Part shown: in pieces, positions 8,756-16,511 of the stretch | How the letters are laid out: every line of letters begins with the position of its first letter | Numbering within the stretch: position 1 is the first letter of the stretch | Assembly (NCBI RefSeq): GCF_003865135.1 | Contig: NZ_BHZC01000001.1 | Location: 4,898,001-4,962,000, forward strand | Direction: 5' to 3' | Origin: Streptomyces chrestomyceticus JCM 4735 | Lineage (GTDB): Bacteria > Actinomycetota > Actinomycetes > Streptomycetales > Streptomycetaceae | Length of the DNA stretch: 64,000 nt | The notes under the pieces: model-generated | Databases searched by the model: none | The model's input: only the letters and a program-made list of their open reading frames with translations | Told to the model about the DNA's origin: nothing | Position numbers and translations under genes: made by a program

Positions 8756-9523
8756 ATGAGCGTCCCCGCCGGAGCCGCACACGTTCCGCACGTCCTGATC
8801 CTCGGCGGCACGACCGAGGCCCGCCGGCTGGCCGCCGGACTGGCGGACCGGCGGCCCGGCCTGCGCGTCACCACATCCCTGGCCGGCCGGGTGGCCGCGC
8901 CCCGGCTCCCCGCCGGCGAGGTGCGGATCGGCGGATTCGGAGGCCCGGACGGCCTCGCGCACTGGCTGCGCGAGCACGCGGTGGACGCGCTCATCGACGC
9001 CACCCATCCCTTCGCCGGCACGATCAGTTTCAACGCGGCGCAGGCGGCCGCCACCGCCCATGTTCCCCTGCTCGCCCTCCGCAGGCCCGGCTGGGTCCCC
9101 GGCCCGGGCGACGACTGGCACCCGGTCGCCTCCCTCGAAGAGGCCGCCGCCGCTCTCCCGGCCCTCGGCCACCGCGTCTTCCTCACCACCGGCCGCATGG
9201 GCCTCGCCACCTTCGCCCACCTCACCGACCTCTGGTTCCTCGTCCGCTCCGTGGACGCCCCGGAACCTCCCCACCCGCCCCGCATGCTGACCGTCCTCGA
9301 CCGGGGCCCCTTCACCCTCGAAGGCGAACGTGCCCTCCTCCGCGACCACCGCGTCGACGTCCTGGTGACGAAGGACAGCGGCGCGACGGCGACGGCCCCG
9401 AAGCTGGCGGCGGCGCGGGAGGCGGGGGTGCCGGTGGTGGTCGTCCAGAGGCCGGCGGTTCCGCACGGCGTACCGGTCGCCGAGACTCCGGATCAGGCGG
9501 TCGACTGGCTGCTGGCGCTGTGA
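8756..9523 (+). CDS. cobK: Precorrin-6A reductase
   Basis: 255 residues. The CobK/CbiJ family is recognised from LILGGTTEARRLAAGLA near the N-terminus, VDALIDATHPFAGTIS around residue 80, RVFLTTGRMGLATF in the middle and VLVTKDSGATATAPK near the C-terminus. It reduces precorrin-6A to the dihydro form with NADPH, directly upstream of CobL. The ATG lies 17 bases from the divergent cbiD start; its GGAG is immediately beside the cbiD start codon. The 3' end overlaps the convergent TetR gene by 31 bases. Confidence 0.92.
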   Translation: MSVPAGAAHVPHVLILGGTTEARRLAAGLADRRPGLRVTTSLAGRVAAPRLPAGEVRIGGFGGPDGLAHWLREHAVDALIDATHPFAGTISFNAAQAAATAHVPLLALRRPGWVPGPGDDWHPVASLEEAAAALPALGHRVFLTTGRMGLATFAHLTDLWFLVRSVDAPEPPHPPRMLTVLDRGPFTLEGERALLRDHRVDVLVTKDSGATATAPKLAAAREAGVPVVVVQRPAVPHGVPVAETPDQAVDWLLAL

Positions 9524-10155
9524 CCGCGTAGCGCACGGTGCCGCTCGCAGCCGGGCCGCCCGCCAGCTCCCGTACCCGTCCCCTGCCCCGTCCCCGTCCC
9601 CGTCCCGGAGAGCACAGCAGACACCACCTCCTCCGGAAACTCCGGCCCGAGACCGGAGTGGCCGAAGAGCGCCCGGAACACGATGGGCGCGGCGAACAGG
9701 TCCAGCACGAGGTCGACGTCGAGACCGGGCCGGAGGTCGCCGCGTTCCTGCGCCTTGCGCAGGATGACGACGCACGCTTCCCGGCGCGGCTGCCAGAACT
9801 CGGTGAGGAAGCGTTCCCGCAGTTCCGGGTCGTCCGCGAGATCGGCGACCAGCGCGCAGAGCACATGGCCGAAGGCCGGGTCGTCCATCGCGTCCCGGAG
9901 CGCTTCGAGATGCCCGACGATGTCGCAGTGGGTGCACCCGGTGTCGATCTCCACGACCCCGGCCCGGTCCCGCGCCATGGCCTCGACGACCAGGTGTTTC
10001 TGACTCGCCCAGCGCCGGCGGATGGCGGGCTTGGTGGTGCCCGCCCGCTGCGCGATGGCTTCCATCGTCAGAGCCGGGTAGCCGACCTCCCGTACGAGCT
10101 CGGACACCGCGGCCAGTACGGCGTGATCGATCCGCTCGTCCCGCCTGCGCGCCAT
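9493..10155 (-). CDS. TetR/AcrR-family transcriptional repressor
   Basis: 220 residues. The N-terminal helix-turn-helix (ALTMEAIAQRAGTTKPAIRRRW, residues about 28-50) is typical of TetR proteins. The remainder is a helical ligand-binding domain (VLCALVADLADDPELRERF). Near the C-terminus is a low-complexity GTGTGTGQGTGTGAGG run encoded by repeated GGGACG/GGTACG units. It lies 45 bases downstream of a quinone-oxidoreductase gene on the same strand, so the two probably form one unit. A perfect palindrome upstream of that oxidoreductase is the likely operator. The ligand is unknown. The last 31 bases overlap the cobK end. Confidence 0.88.
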   Translation of the reverse strand: MARRRDERIDHAVLAAVSELVREVGYPALTMEAIAQRAGTTKPAIRRRWASQKHLVVEAMARDRAGVVEIDTGCTHCDIVGHLEALRDAMDDPAFGHVLCALVADLADDPELRERFLTEFWQPRREACVVILRKAQERGDLRPGLDVDLVLDLFAAPIVFRALFGHSGLGPEFPEEVVSAVLSGTGTGTGQGTGTGAGGRPGCERHRALRGHSASSQSTA

Positions 10156-10200
10156 CGAACTCTCCCGGGAACCGCACGCCCATCCTGTCGACCGGCAACC

Positions 10201-11144
10201 CTACCGGGGACGCAGGACGACCTTGCCGAACGCCTTTCCGTCCGCCACGTGCCGCAGTGCGGCGGCGGCCTCGGCGAGCGGGAAAACCTGATCCACCACG
10301 GCTGACAGCCGGCCCTCGCCCAGAAGCGCCACCACCCTCTTCCAAGAGCCTCGAAGCTCCTCCGGGGTCACCGAGTTGAGGCTGAACGCGTGCAGCGACA
10401 GCGACTTGTGGAAATCCCGCAGCAGCGGCGCGAAGGACTCCACTGAGGGAAGGCCACCGGCGGCGCCACAGATGACGTAACGCCCGTTCGGCCGCAGGAG
10501 TTCGAGATGCTGCCCCAGATCCGGGCCGGCGACCGTGTCCACCACGACATCGAAGCCCGCATCGGGAACGCCGGACCGGTTCCGGTCGACGACGTGCGCG
10601 GCGCCCAGCTCCCGCAGGCGCTCGCCGCGCGCCGAGGACGAGGTGACGACGGTGACCTCGGCTCCCCGCGCATGCGCGATCTGCGTGGCGAGCACCCCGA
10701 TCCCGCCACCGGCCCCACGGACGAGCACCCGCTCCCCGGCAGCGGCCCCCACCCGCTGGAGCGCCAGCTCGGCGACCAGAGCGTTGACACCCAGCGCGAC
10801 CACCTCGTCCGCACCGGCCCCCGGCGGGCTCGCGAGGACCATCTCGGCCTCGGCCACGCCCCTCTCGGCAAACCCGCCGAACCCCGGCAGCAACGCCAGA
10901 ACCTGCTGCCCCACCAGCCCTTCGGACACCTCCGCCCCGACCGCCGTCACCCGCCCGACGACCTCCATCCCGGGCACCGCCCCCGCCCGGGAAACGCCGG
11001 GTACTCGCCGCGCAGCGTCATGACGTCCACATATCCGACGCCTGCGGCTTCGACGTCGATGAGGACTTGGGTGGGGGTGGGGGACGGGTCCGGGGTGTCG
11101 GTCACGGTGGTGTTTCCGGAAGATCCGGCGATGACTGCTTTCAC
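10201..11144 (-). pseudogene. Quinone oxidoreductase (MDR superfamily), single frameshift
   Basis: The N-terminus is in one frame from a GTG at 11142-11144 with a good AAGGAG site (MKAVIAGSSGN, then GYVDVMTLRGEYPAFPG). The remaining approximately 260 residues are in another frame (PGMEVVGRVTAVGAEV, LVRGAGGGIGVLATQIAHA, GKAFGKVVLRPR at the end). Joined, they give a normal-length NADPH:quinone oxidoreductase. Alignment by eye places the shift near the C5 run at 10980-10984; one extra base there would restore PGRGAVPGMEVVG. No zinc-ligand pattern was seen, which fits the quinone reductase branch. It may be a real pseudogene or a sequencing error. It precedes the TetR gene and follows a palindromic operator. 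Confidence 0.8.
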
Positions 11145-11178
11145 TGTGCAGCTCCTTCACGTTGACGAGTGACCCGGT

Positions 11179-11206
11179 TAACGTTCCGATTCGGATCGGA
11201 ACGTTA
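11179..11206. promoter_or_regulatory. Palindromic operator, probable TetR site
   Basis: Two perfect 12-base arms (11179-11190, TAACGTTCCGAT, and its complement 11195-11206) flank a 4-base centre. The site lies 35-62 bases upstream of the oxidoreductase GTG, where a repressor would block transcription. The neighbouring TetR gene is the natural candidate binder. This is inference from position and symmetry. Confidence 0.75.
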
Positions 11207-11246
11207 TGTTGGGTCGCGCTGGCCGTCAAGGCTTCACCGCGCGGTT

Positions 11247-12581
11247 TCAGCACATGGTGAGAAGGTGGTCGTCCAGTTCTGCTACGAAGCGTTCGCCGTG
11301 CCAGGGGCGGAGGGCGTGACGGGCTCTGCGGAGGCGCAGGGCGGGGACTCGGCCACCGGTGGCTGAGATTTCGTCGGCGCAGGTGTGCAGGAGCGCGGTG
11401 CCTGCGGCGGGGTCGCCCGAGCGGATGCGGGCGAGTGCCTGGTCAGTGGTGATGATCGCGCGTTGCAGGCGGTCGCGGGGCCGGGTGAGAGCTGCTGCCG
11501 CGCCGGCGAAGTGGGTTTCGGCCGTTGCGGCGTCTCCGGTGTGGAGAGTGCACAGGCCCTCGAAGCCCCGGAGATGGGCGGAGGAGAATCCCGCGTTCGA
11601 CGGGTCGTCCGTAGGCCCGTCGTCGATGTCGTACCGGGCCAGGGAGAGCGCGGTGAGCGCCTGGTGCCGATGGCCGGAGCGAGCGGCGATCTCGGCGTGC
11701 AGGGCGTGGGCGCGGCCGCGTACGGCGGGACTGTCTCCCGTTCGCGCGTCACGGACGGCGGCCTCCACGAGCGCGCGGGCGGCGTCGGTGCCGGGCGCGG
11801 AGTGGAGCGTGACGAGGGCGTGGCTCATGTGCACGACCGCGCGGCGCCATGTCGGGAGCCGGTCGGCGGCTTCCGTGGCTGCGGCGTACAGAGCACGCGA
11901 CGCGGCGTCGTCGTGTGTCTCGAAGGCGATGCGGCCGGCGAGGGTGAAGGTCTGTGCCGCGACGGTGTGCAGCCCGGGGAGCAGCGGGGCCGGGACGTCG
12001 CGGGTCAGGAGGCGTCGACAGGTCTCGACGACGGGCGAGAGGAGCAGGTGAAGGCGTACGAAGGGGAGCGAGCCCACGTGCTGGTTCGCGGTGTCGACTG
12101 CGGCGTGGAGGGTGTCGAGCAGGCCGGCGTCGGTGCGGCCGGGGTCCGCGAGGGCCCCGGAGACCGTCGCCTGGGTGTGCGGGCCGAGGAGGGCGAGCAG
12201 GCTTCCGTTCCCGGTGGTCACCGTGCGGGTGACCACGGTGCGCAGGTCGGCCAGTTGCCGGTCGCTCTCTCCGTGGTGAGCCAGGGCGGTGAGGAGTTCG
12301 GCGAAGTCACTGCCGGGGCCGAGCTGCGGGGTGCCGTCGGGGCCGCGTGCGTAGAGGTGCGCCAGCAGGAGTTGGTAGTGGTGGCCGGGCCGGACGGGTG
12401 CGGCGGAGTTCTCCCAGCGGGCGACGCTGCGTTGCACGCCGGTGGTGGGGGCGGCGAGCGGGAGGCCCAGCCTCGTGGCGGTGCCGGTCAGGGCTCGGGC
12501 CAGACCGGCCAGGGACCAGCCGCGGGACCTGCGCAAGCGCTTCAGCGTGCGGGCGCCGACGGCCGTGTCACGCGTATTCAT
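11247..12581 (-). CDS. XRE-family HTH regulator with TPR-like sensor domain
   Basis: 444 residues from the ATG at 12581; a GTG two codons upstream is an alternative. The N-terminus is a helix-turn-helix (TLKRLRRSRGWSLAGLARAL, then GVQRSVARWENS). The rest is Ala-rich helical repeats up to residue about 440 (ALYAAATEAADRLPTWRRAV, ARALVEAAVRDAR, GLCTLHTGDAATAETHFAGA), typical of Streptomyces regulators that combine an XRE domain with a TPR sensor. It lies 25 bases downstream of the SLOG gene on the same strand and probably shares its transcript. It may control the divergent SLOG/recombinase-like locus, which is inference from position. Confidence 0.8.
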   Translation of the reverse strand: MNTRDTAVGARTLKRLRRSRGWSLAGLARALTGTATRLGLPLAAPTTGVQRSVARWENSAAPVRPGHHYQLLLAHLYARGPDGTPQLGPGSDFAELLTALAHHGESDRQLADLRTVVTRTVTTGNGSLLALLGPHTQATVSGALADPGRTDAGLLDTLHAAVDTANQHVGSLPFVRLHLLLSPVVETCRRLLTRDVPAPLLPGLHTVAAQTFTLAGRIAFETHDDAASRALYAAATEAADRLPTWRRAVVHMSHALVTLHSAPGTDAARALVEAAVRDARTGDSPAVRGRAHALHAEIAARSGHRHQALTALSLARYDIDDGPTDDPSNAGFSSAHLRGFEGLCTLHTGDAATAETHFAGAAAALTRPRDRLQRAIITTDQALARIRSGDPAAGTALLHTCADEISATGGRVPALRLRRARHALRPWHGERFVAELDDHLLTMC

Positions 12582-12606
12582 GGGCACATGATGCCCGCGC
12601 GGAGCC

Positions 12607-13074
12607 TCAAGTCGGCACGACGAGACGGGGTTTGCCCAGGGAGGCCGTATAGTCGAGAGTTTGCCAGGTACCCGACGCGCGGGTCATGTCGTGTTGCCCT
12701 TCGAGTGGGAAGCCGATGGTCAGATCGCTTCGGTCCACCATCCATCGATTACGTGCGTGGTAGGCGGCGGGGTGGAGTTCGGGAGCCTGTAGTTCCACGA
12801 CTTCGGTGATACGGCTCCGGCACTGCGCAATGGCCTGTCGTGCCTCTTCCGGTTGTTGGGCGACGGTCACCGGCACCACCACGGTGATGGCGGAACGGGA
12901 GCGGGCTGCCAGCCACAGCAGGGCGAGGGAATCGATGCCTTTCGCGCCGCCGATGAAGAAGTGGGCCCGGGGGGCGGCGAAAGGGGCGAGGTAGGCGGAG
13001 AAGGCCGTCCTGTACCACTGGTCCGGGTGGTGGTCGGTGGAACGCGTACCGGTGATGGTGATGGATTCAGGCAT
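12607..13074 (-). CDS. SLOG-domain (DprA/YspA-like) nucleotide-binding protein
   Basis: 155 residues from an ATG with a GGAG site 7 bases upstream. SLOG-type motifs appear in order: an N-terminal ITITGTRSTDHH strand, FFIGGAKGIDSLALLWLA (glycine loop), ARNRWMVDRSDLTIGFP and ASGTWQTLDYTASLGKP. This is the arrangement of the DprA/LOG superfamily, whose members bind nucleotides, ssDNA or nucleotide-derived signals. It is a single domain with no fused effector. Stand-alone SLOG proteins occur in several proposed signalling and conflict systems. The gene is divergent from a serine-recombinase-like gene, with 63 bases between the starts, and is followed by an XRE/TPR regulator. Confidence 0.78.
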   Translation of the reverse strand: MPESITITGTRSTDHHPDQWYRTAFSAYLAPFAAPRAHFFIGGAKGIDSLALLWLAARSRSAITVVVPVTVAQQPEEARQAIAQCRSRITEVVELQAPELHPAAYHARNRWMVDRSDLTIGFPLEGQHDMTRASGTWQTLDYTASLGKPRLVVPT

Positions 13075-13137
13075 GATCAACTCCGTGTCGCAGGTTGTCG
13101 TCTGCCGTGCCCGCCGTGGCGGAGCTGAAATCGGTGC

Positions 13138-13587
13138 ATGGACACGAAAACATCGTCGTCGCGCGGTACGGCCGTCGGCAACGAGAACATCCGGATCGGT
13201 GCGGCGAGCCCGGACACGCCGCTCGTCTTCATCTACGACCGCAGCGCGACAAGGTCGCACAGTCTCCTGGATCTGCGCCTCGTCGGCTGCCAGAACTACG
13301 CCGCACGGTGGGGTTGGGAGGTGGCCGGTACATGGGTCGACTTCGGTGACCACGCCATCGGCGTCCAGCGGCCGCGATTCCGCGACCTCCTCGGCACCAT
13401 GCGGCCGCAGGCGGAACGGCGGAAAGTGATCTGCCTGGTGCACAACTGGGGGCGGCTGGCCCAGGACCACGAAGTGCGTCTGCAACAGCAGAAGTTGGTC
13501 GCGGAGGCAGGTGGCTGTACGGCGACGACTTTCGACGAGTCGGACGAACAGCGGCGGGTAGTGCTGTCCGGCGTGGGCTGCTGGTAG
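13138..13587 (+). CDS. Stand-alone serine-recombinase catalytic-domain-like protein, probably inactive
   Basis: 149 residues. The order IYDRSATRSHSLLDLR, CQNYAARWGWEVAGTWVD, QRPRFRDLLGTM, ICLVHNWGRLAQD and VAEAGG follows the N-terminal domain of serine resolvases (YxRVSTxxQ, GWxxxxxxxD, RPxxxxLL, VxxxDRLxRD). The position of the nucleophilic Ser reads Ala (Y-D-R-S-A-T), and the DRLxRD motif reads GRLAQD, so Asp and the second Arg are replaced. No DNA-binding or zinc-ribbon domain follows. This suggests a domesticated, non-catalytic fold. By-eye alignment limits certainty; a shifted register could put a Ser near the active site. Confidence 0.65.
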   Translation: MDTKTSSSRGTAVGNENIRIGAASPDTPLVFIYDRSATRSHSLLDLRLVGCQNYAARWGWEVAGTWVDFGDHAIGVQRPRFRDLLGTMRPQAERRKVICLVHNWGRLAQDHEVRLQQQKLVAEAGGCTATTFDESDEQRRVVLSGVGCW

Positions 13588-13614
13588 GGGCGGAGCCACG
13601 TGGAGGGGAAGTCC

Positions 13615-14082
13615 ATGGAAAACCCTGCTCGCGCGCTGCTGCCCGCAGCGGAATTCCTGGCCGTGAGCGACACCATCGCGACGGGGAACCGCGGAATGCC
13701 CCGGCTCACGGCGGAGCGCATTCTCGTACAGGCACTGGCATTCGTGGCGACGGCCGCCCGGTATCGGGGTGCGGCCATTGCGCCGTCCCGCGTCGTCGAC
13801 GAGGGCTGGCACGCGCTGATTCTGCATACGAAGTCCTATGCCGCGCTGTGCGACCGGCTCGGCGGATTCGTCCACCATTACCCGCAGCCGCCGGAACCGC
13901 GACGCCAGCCGCAAACGGTCATCGACCGTACGACGGCGCTCATGGGGGAGGCCGGATTCGTCGTCGACGGGGAATTGTGGCGTACGCCTGCCGAAGAACT
14001 CGTGGTGGTGGCCGCCGACTGCGGGCACACGCCGCCCAGCAGCGTGCCGAGGCGGAAGAAGGCCGCTTGCCCCGGCCACTGA
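13615..14082 (+). CDS. Uncharacterised protein with DUF1399/GRDP-like motif
   Basis: 155 residues. The ATG at 13615 has an AGGGG site 7 bases upstream and is preferred over the GTG at 13600. The central segment VVDEGWHALILHTKSYAALCDRLGGFVHHYP is written here only for position (about residues 60-90). Its key features are D-x-x-WH, the Tyr/Cys pair and the final HHxP, a pattern seen in glycine-rich-domain-protein (DUF1399-like) families. The helical N-terminus (ERILVQALAFVATAARYRG) is similar to those proteins. It begins 27 bases after the recombinase-like gene on the same strand, suggesting one operon. Function is unknown. The C-terminus is basic (RRKKAACPGH). Confidence 0.65.
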   Translation: MENPARALLPAAEFLAVSDTIATGNRGMPRLTAERILVQALAFVATAARYRGAAIAPSRVVDEGWHALILHTKSYAALCDRLGGFVHHYPQPPEPRRQPQTVIDRTTALMGEAGFVVDGELWRTPAEELVVVAADCGHTPPSSVPRRKKAACPGH

Positions 14083-14188
14083 GGGGATTTGTCGTTCCCC
14101 CGCCGGAGGGCGGTGACAAGGACTGAATGAGTGGGCGGCCGGGCCCGGGCGCGGGTCCGGCCGCCACAACTCGTCGTTCTGCTCCGGC

Positions 14189-14683
14189 TCAGTCCCCCTG
14201 CCGCGTCAGCGCGAACACATGGCACTCCTCCGGGTCTCCGACCCTGGTGTAGAGGACCGGTTGGTTCTTCTCCTCGCCGATCCGCAGAGTGTGGATGGTG
14301 GTGCGTTCCAGCTCGGCGTCCAGGCGGTCGAAGGTGAGGGTGAGGGTGGTGTGGTCGGTGGAGAGGGACCAGGTGCCCTTGCCGAAGAGGCCGCCTTCGA
14401 GGGGGGCGTCGTTGACGGTCTGGTCGAGGGTGGTGTTCTTCGGCCAGCCCTGGGAGTTGAAGGTCTGGCCCAGTTTGCCGCCGAGGTCGCTGAGCTTGAG
14501 GTGGCCCTTCAGGGAGGACCAGGTGCCGTGGAGGTCCGTGGCGCGGTAGCGCGACGAGGGGGCCGGGCCGCAGCGTTTGTTTTCGGTGGCGCAGCCGGTG
14601 GCTGTGGCTGCTAGTAGGAGTGCCGTGGCGGTGGCGACGGCGGTGCGTAAGTGTGGGTGCTTGCTTCCGGATCTGCCGGTCAT
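14189..14683 (-). CDS. Putative lipoprotein
   Basis: 164 residues. The N-terminus has a basic region (MTGRSGSKHPHLR), a hydrophobic core (TAVATATALLLAATA) and a lipobox-like TATGC, with Cys about residue 31, so export and lipidation are likely though the -3 residue is atypical. The mature part contains a DLHGTWSS motif near its start and repeated Thr-rich strands (WSLSTDHTTLTLTF), suggesting a lipocalin-like or META-like beta barrel; no enzyme motif is visible. Codon 12 is TTA (14648-14650), so translation may depend on bldA tRNA. The upstream interval 14684-14972 contains tandem repeats but no gene. Confidence 0.75.
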   Translation of the reverse strand: MTGRSGSKHPHLRTAVATATALLLAATATGCATENKRCGPAPSSRYRATDLHGTWSSLKGHLKLSDLGGKLGQTFNSQGWPKNTTLDQTVNDAPLEGGLFGKGTWSLSTDHTTLTLTFDRLDAELERTTIHTLRIGEEKNQPVLYTRVGDPEECHVFALTRQGD

Positions 14684-14862
14684 GTGGTGCTGTCCCCGTT
14701 TGTGTGCCCCGTTGAGCGGTCCGCCGGGTTGGCGGGGCCGCGCCGAGATTAGGTGATCGGCGGGAGGGGTGGTCCGGGGGTGGCTGGATTCGGCTGCTGG
14801 GTGGGGGTCTTTTGGCGGGTGTTCGACCGGAGGGAGCGGGGAGGACGGGGCGGCCGGGACAG

Positions 14863-14964
14863 GCGGGCCGGGGTGTGAGCCGGACCCACCCGCCGTGCGG
14901 GCCGGGGTGTTTGCCGGGCCCGCGCGACGTGCAGGCCGGGGTGTGGCCCGGCCCCGCCCGTCGC
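14863..14964. repeat. Three tandem 34-bp repeats beside the cobIJ stop
   Basis: Units 14863-14896, 14897-14930 and 14931-14964 are each 34 bases and share the core GGCCGGGGTGT followed by a Cys-rich GC tail. The third unit can fold as GGCCGGG / CCCGGCC. The array ends 8 bases from the cobIJ stop (TAA, 14973-14975), so it lies in the 3' untranslated region of cobIJ on the minus strand. It may act as a terminator or mRNA stabiliser. It may also be a slippage product of no function. Confidence 0.7.
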
Positions 14965-14972
14965 GCGAACTC

Positions 14973-16511
14973 TTACTTCTCCGGGTACCGCCGTGGCGTC
15001 CACACCGTGTCGCGGTCGGCATCCCCGCGGCGTACCGACTCCGTCTGGGAGGAGCCGATGAGGAGGATGGTGCGCATGTCGACCTCCTCGGGGTTCAGGT
15101 CGGACAGGGGGACGACGCGTACGGACTCCGTCGGGCCGCCGACGTCGCGGGCCATGACCACCGGGGTGTCGGGGGTGCGGTGCTCCAGGAGGAGTTCGCG
15201 GGCCTTGGCGACCTGCCAGGTGCGGGTGCGGGAGCCGGGGTTGTAGAGGGCCAGGGCCAGGTCGGCGGAGGCGGCCGCGTGGAGGCGGTCGGCGATGACT
15301 TCCCAGGGCTTGAGGCGGTCGGAGAGGGAGATGACCGCGTAGTCGTGGCCGAGGGGGGCGCCGGCGCGGGCGGCGGCCGCGTTGGCGGCGGTGACGCCGG
15401 GGAGGACCTGGACGGGGACGTCGCGGTAGGGCTCCTGCGCGGCCACTTCGAGGACGGCCGTCGCCATGGCGAAGATGCCGGGGTCGCCGCCGGAGACGAC
15501 CGCGACCCGGCGGCCGCGGCGGGCCAGGTCCAGGGCGAGTTCGGCGCGCTCGGACTCGACCTTGTTGTCCGAGGCGTGGCGCTCCTGGCCGGGGCGTACG
15601 GGGACGCGGTCCAGGTAGGTGGTGTAGCCGACGAGGTCGGTGGCGGAGGCGAGGGCGCCGCGGGACTCGGGGGTGAGCCAGCGGGGGCCTGCCGGGCCGG
15701 TGCCGACGACCACGACCGAGCCTGTGACGGGGGCCGGGGGCGGGGTGGCGATGCGGCTGGGGACGACGGCCACCGAGAAGTACGGGACGGTGGACGGGTC
15801 GACCGAGGCCAGTGGTGCCGTGCGTTCACCGGGCATGGTGGCGCGTTCGACGTAGTCGGCCTCCGGGAGACGGCCGGAGTCGGTCAGGGCCTGGTGCACG
15901 GAGGGGAAGGTGCGGCCGAGCTTCATGACGACGGCGGCGTCGGTGGCGGCGAGGCGAGCGGTCAGTTCCTCGGTGGGGAGGGTGCCGGGGAGGATGGTGA
16001 GGACTTCGTCGGCTTCGCAGAGAGGTTTGCCGAGGCGGGCCGCGGCGGCGCTCACGGACGTGACGCCGGGGATGACCTCGGTCTCGTACCGGTCCGCCAG
16101 GCGCTGGTGCATGTGCTGGTACGAGCCGTAGAACAACGGGTCGCCCTCGGCGAGTACGGCGACCGTGCGGCCCGCGTCGAGGTGGGCGGCGAGGCGGGCG
16201 GCGGCCTCGGTGTAGAAGTCGTTGAGGGCGCCCCGGTAGCCGTCGGGGTGGTCCGTGGACTCCGTGGTGACCGGGTAGACCAGGCGTTCTTCGATGTGGT
16301 CCGGGCGGAGGTGGCGCTCGGCGATGGAGCGGGCGATCGAGCGGCCGTGCCGGGCGCTGTGGTACGCGATCACGTCGGCGGAGGAGATGACCTCGACGGC
16401 CCGAAGCGTCATCAGGTTCGGGTCGCCGGGGCCGAGGCCGACTCCGTACAGGCGGCCCGGGGCGGGGGAGGGCTGGCCGGCCCGGGGGCCGGTGAGGTGC
16501 TGCTCGGTCAC
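14973..16511 (-). CDS. cobIJ: Precorrin-2 C20- / precorrin-3B C17-methyltransferase fusion
   Basis: 512 residues from a GTG overlapping the cobH TGA (GTGA). Residues about 20-245 are CobI ([56 protein letters not shown]). Residues about 265-490 are CobJ ([49 protein letters not shown]). The fused enzyme methylates precorrin-2 at C20 and later precorrin-3B at C17 with ring contraction. Fusion of CobI and CobJ is common in actinobacteria. It is the last gene of the cobG-cobH-cobIJ unit on the minus strand, followed by three tandem repeats. Confidence 0.94.
   Translation of the reverse strand: MTEQHLTGPRAGQPSPAPGRLYGVGLGPGDPNLMTLRAVEVISSADVIAYHSARHGRSIARSIAERHLRPDHIEERLVYPVTTESTDHPDGYRGALNDFYTEAAARLAAHLDAGRTVAVLAEGDPLFYGSYQHMHQRLADRYETEVIPGVTSVSAAAARLGKPLCEADEVLTILPGTLPTEELTARLAATDAAVVMKLGRTFPSVHQALTDSGRLPEADYVERATMPGERTAPLASVDPSTVPYFSVAVVPSRIATPPPAPVTGSVVVVGTGPAGPRWLTPESRGALASATDLVGYTTYLDRVPVRPGQERHASDNKVESERAELALDLARRGRRVAVVSGGDPGIFAMATAVLEVAAQEPYRDVPVQVLPGVTAANAAAARAGAPLGHDYAVISLSDRLKPWEVIADRLHAAASADLALALYNPGSRTRTWQVAKARELLLEHRTPDTPVVMARDVGGPTESVRVVPLSDLNPEEVDMRTILLIGSSQTESVRRGDADRDTVWTPRRYPEK

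Noticed and set aside
10947..11144. Separate 65-residue gene
   Set aside because: It is the N-terminus of the frameshifted oxidoreductase, with its start and ribosome site, not an independent gene.
12607..14169. 520-codon frame as one protein including the SLOG domain
   Set aside because: Only the last 155 residues form a recognisable protein; the rest is antisense to the recombinase-like and DUF1399-like genes.
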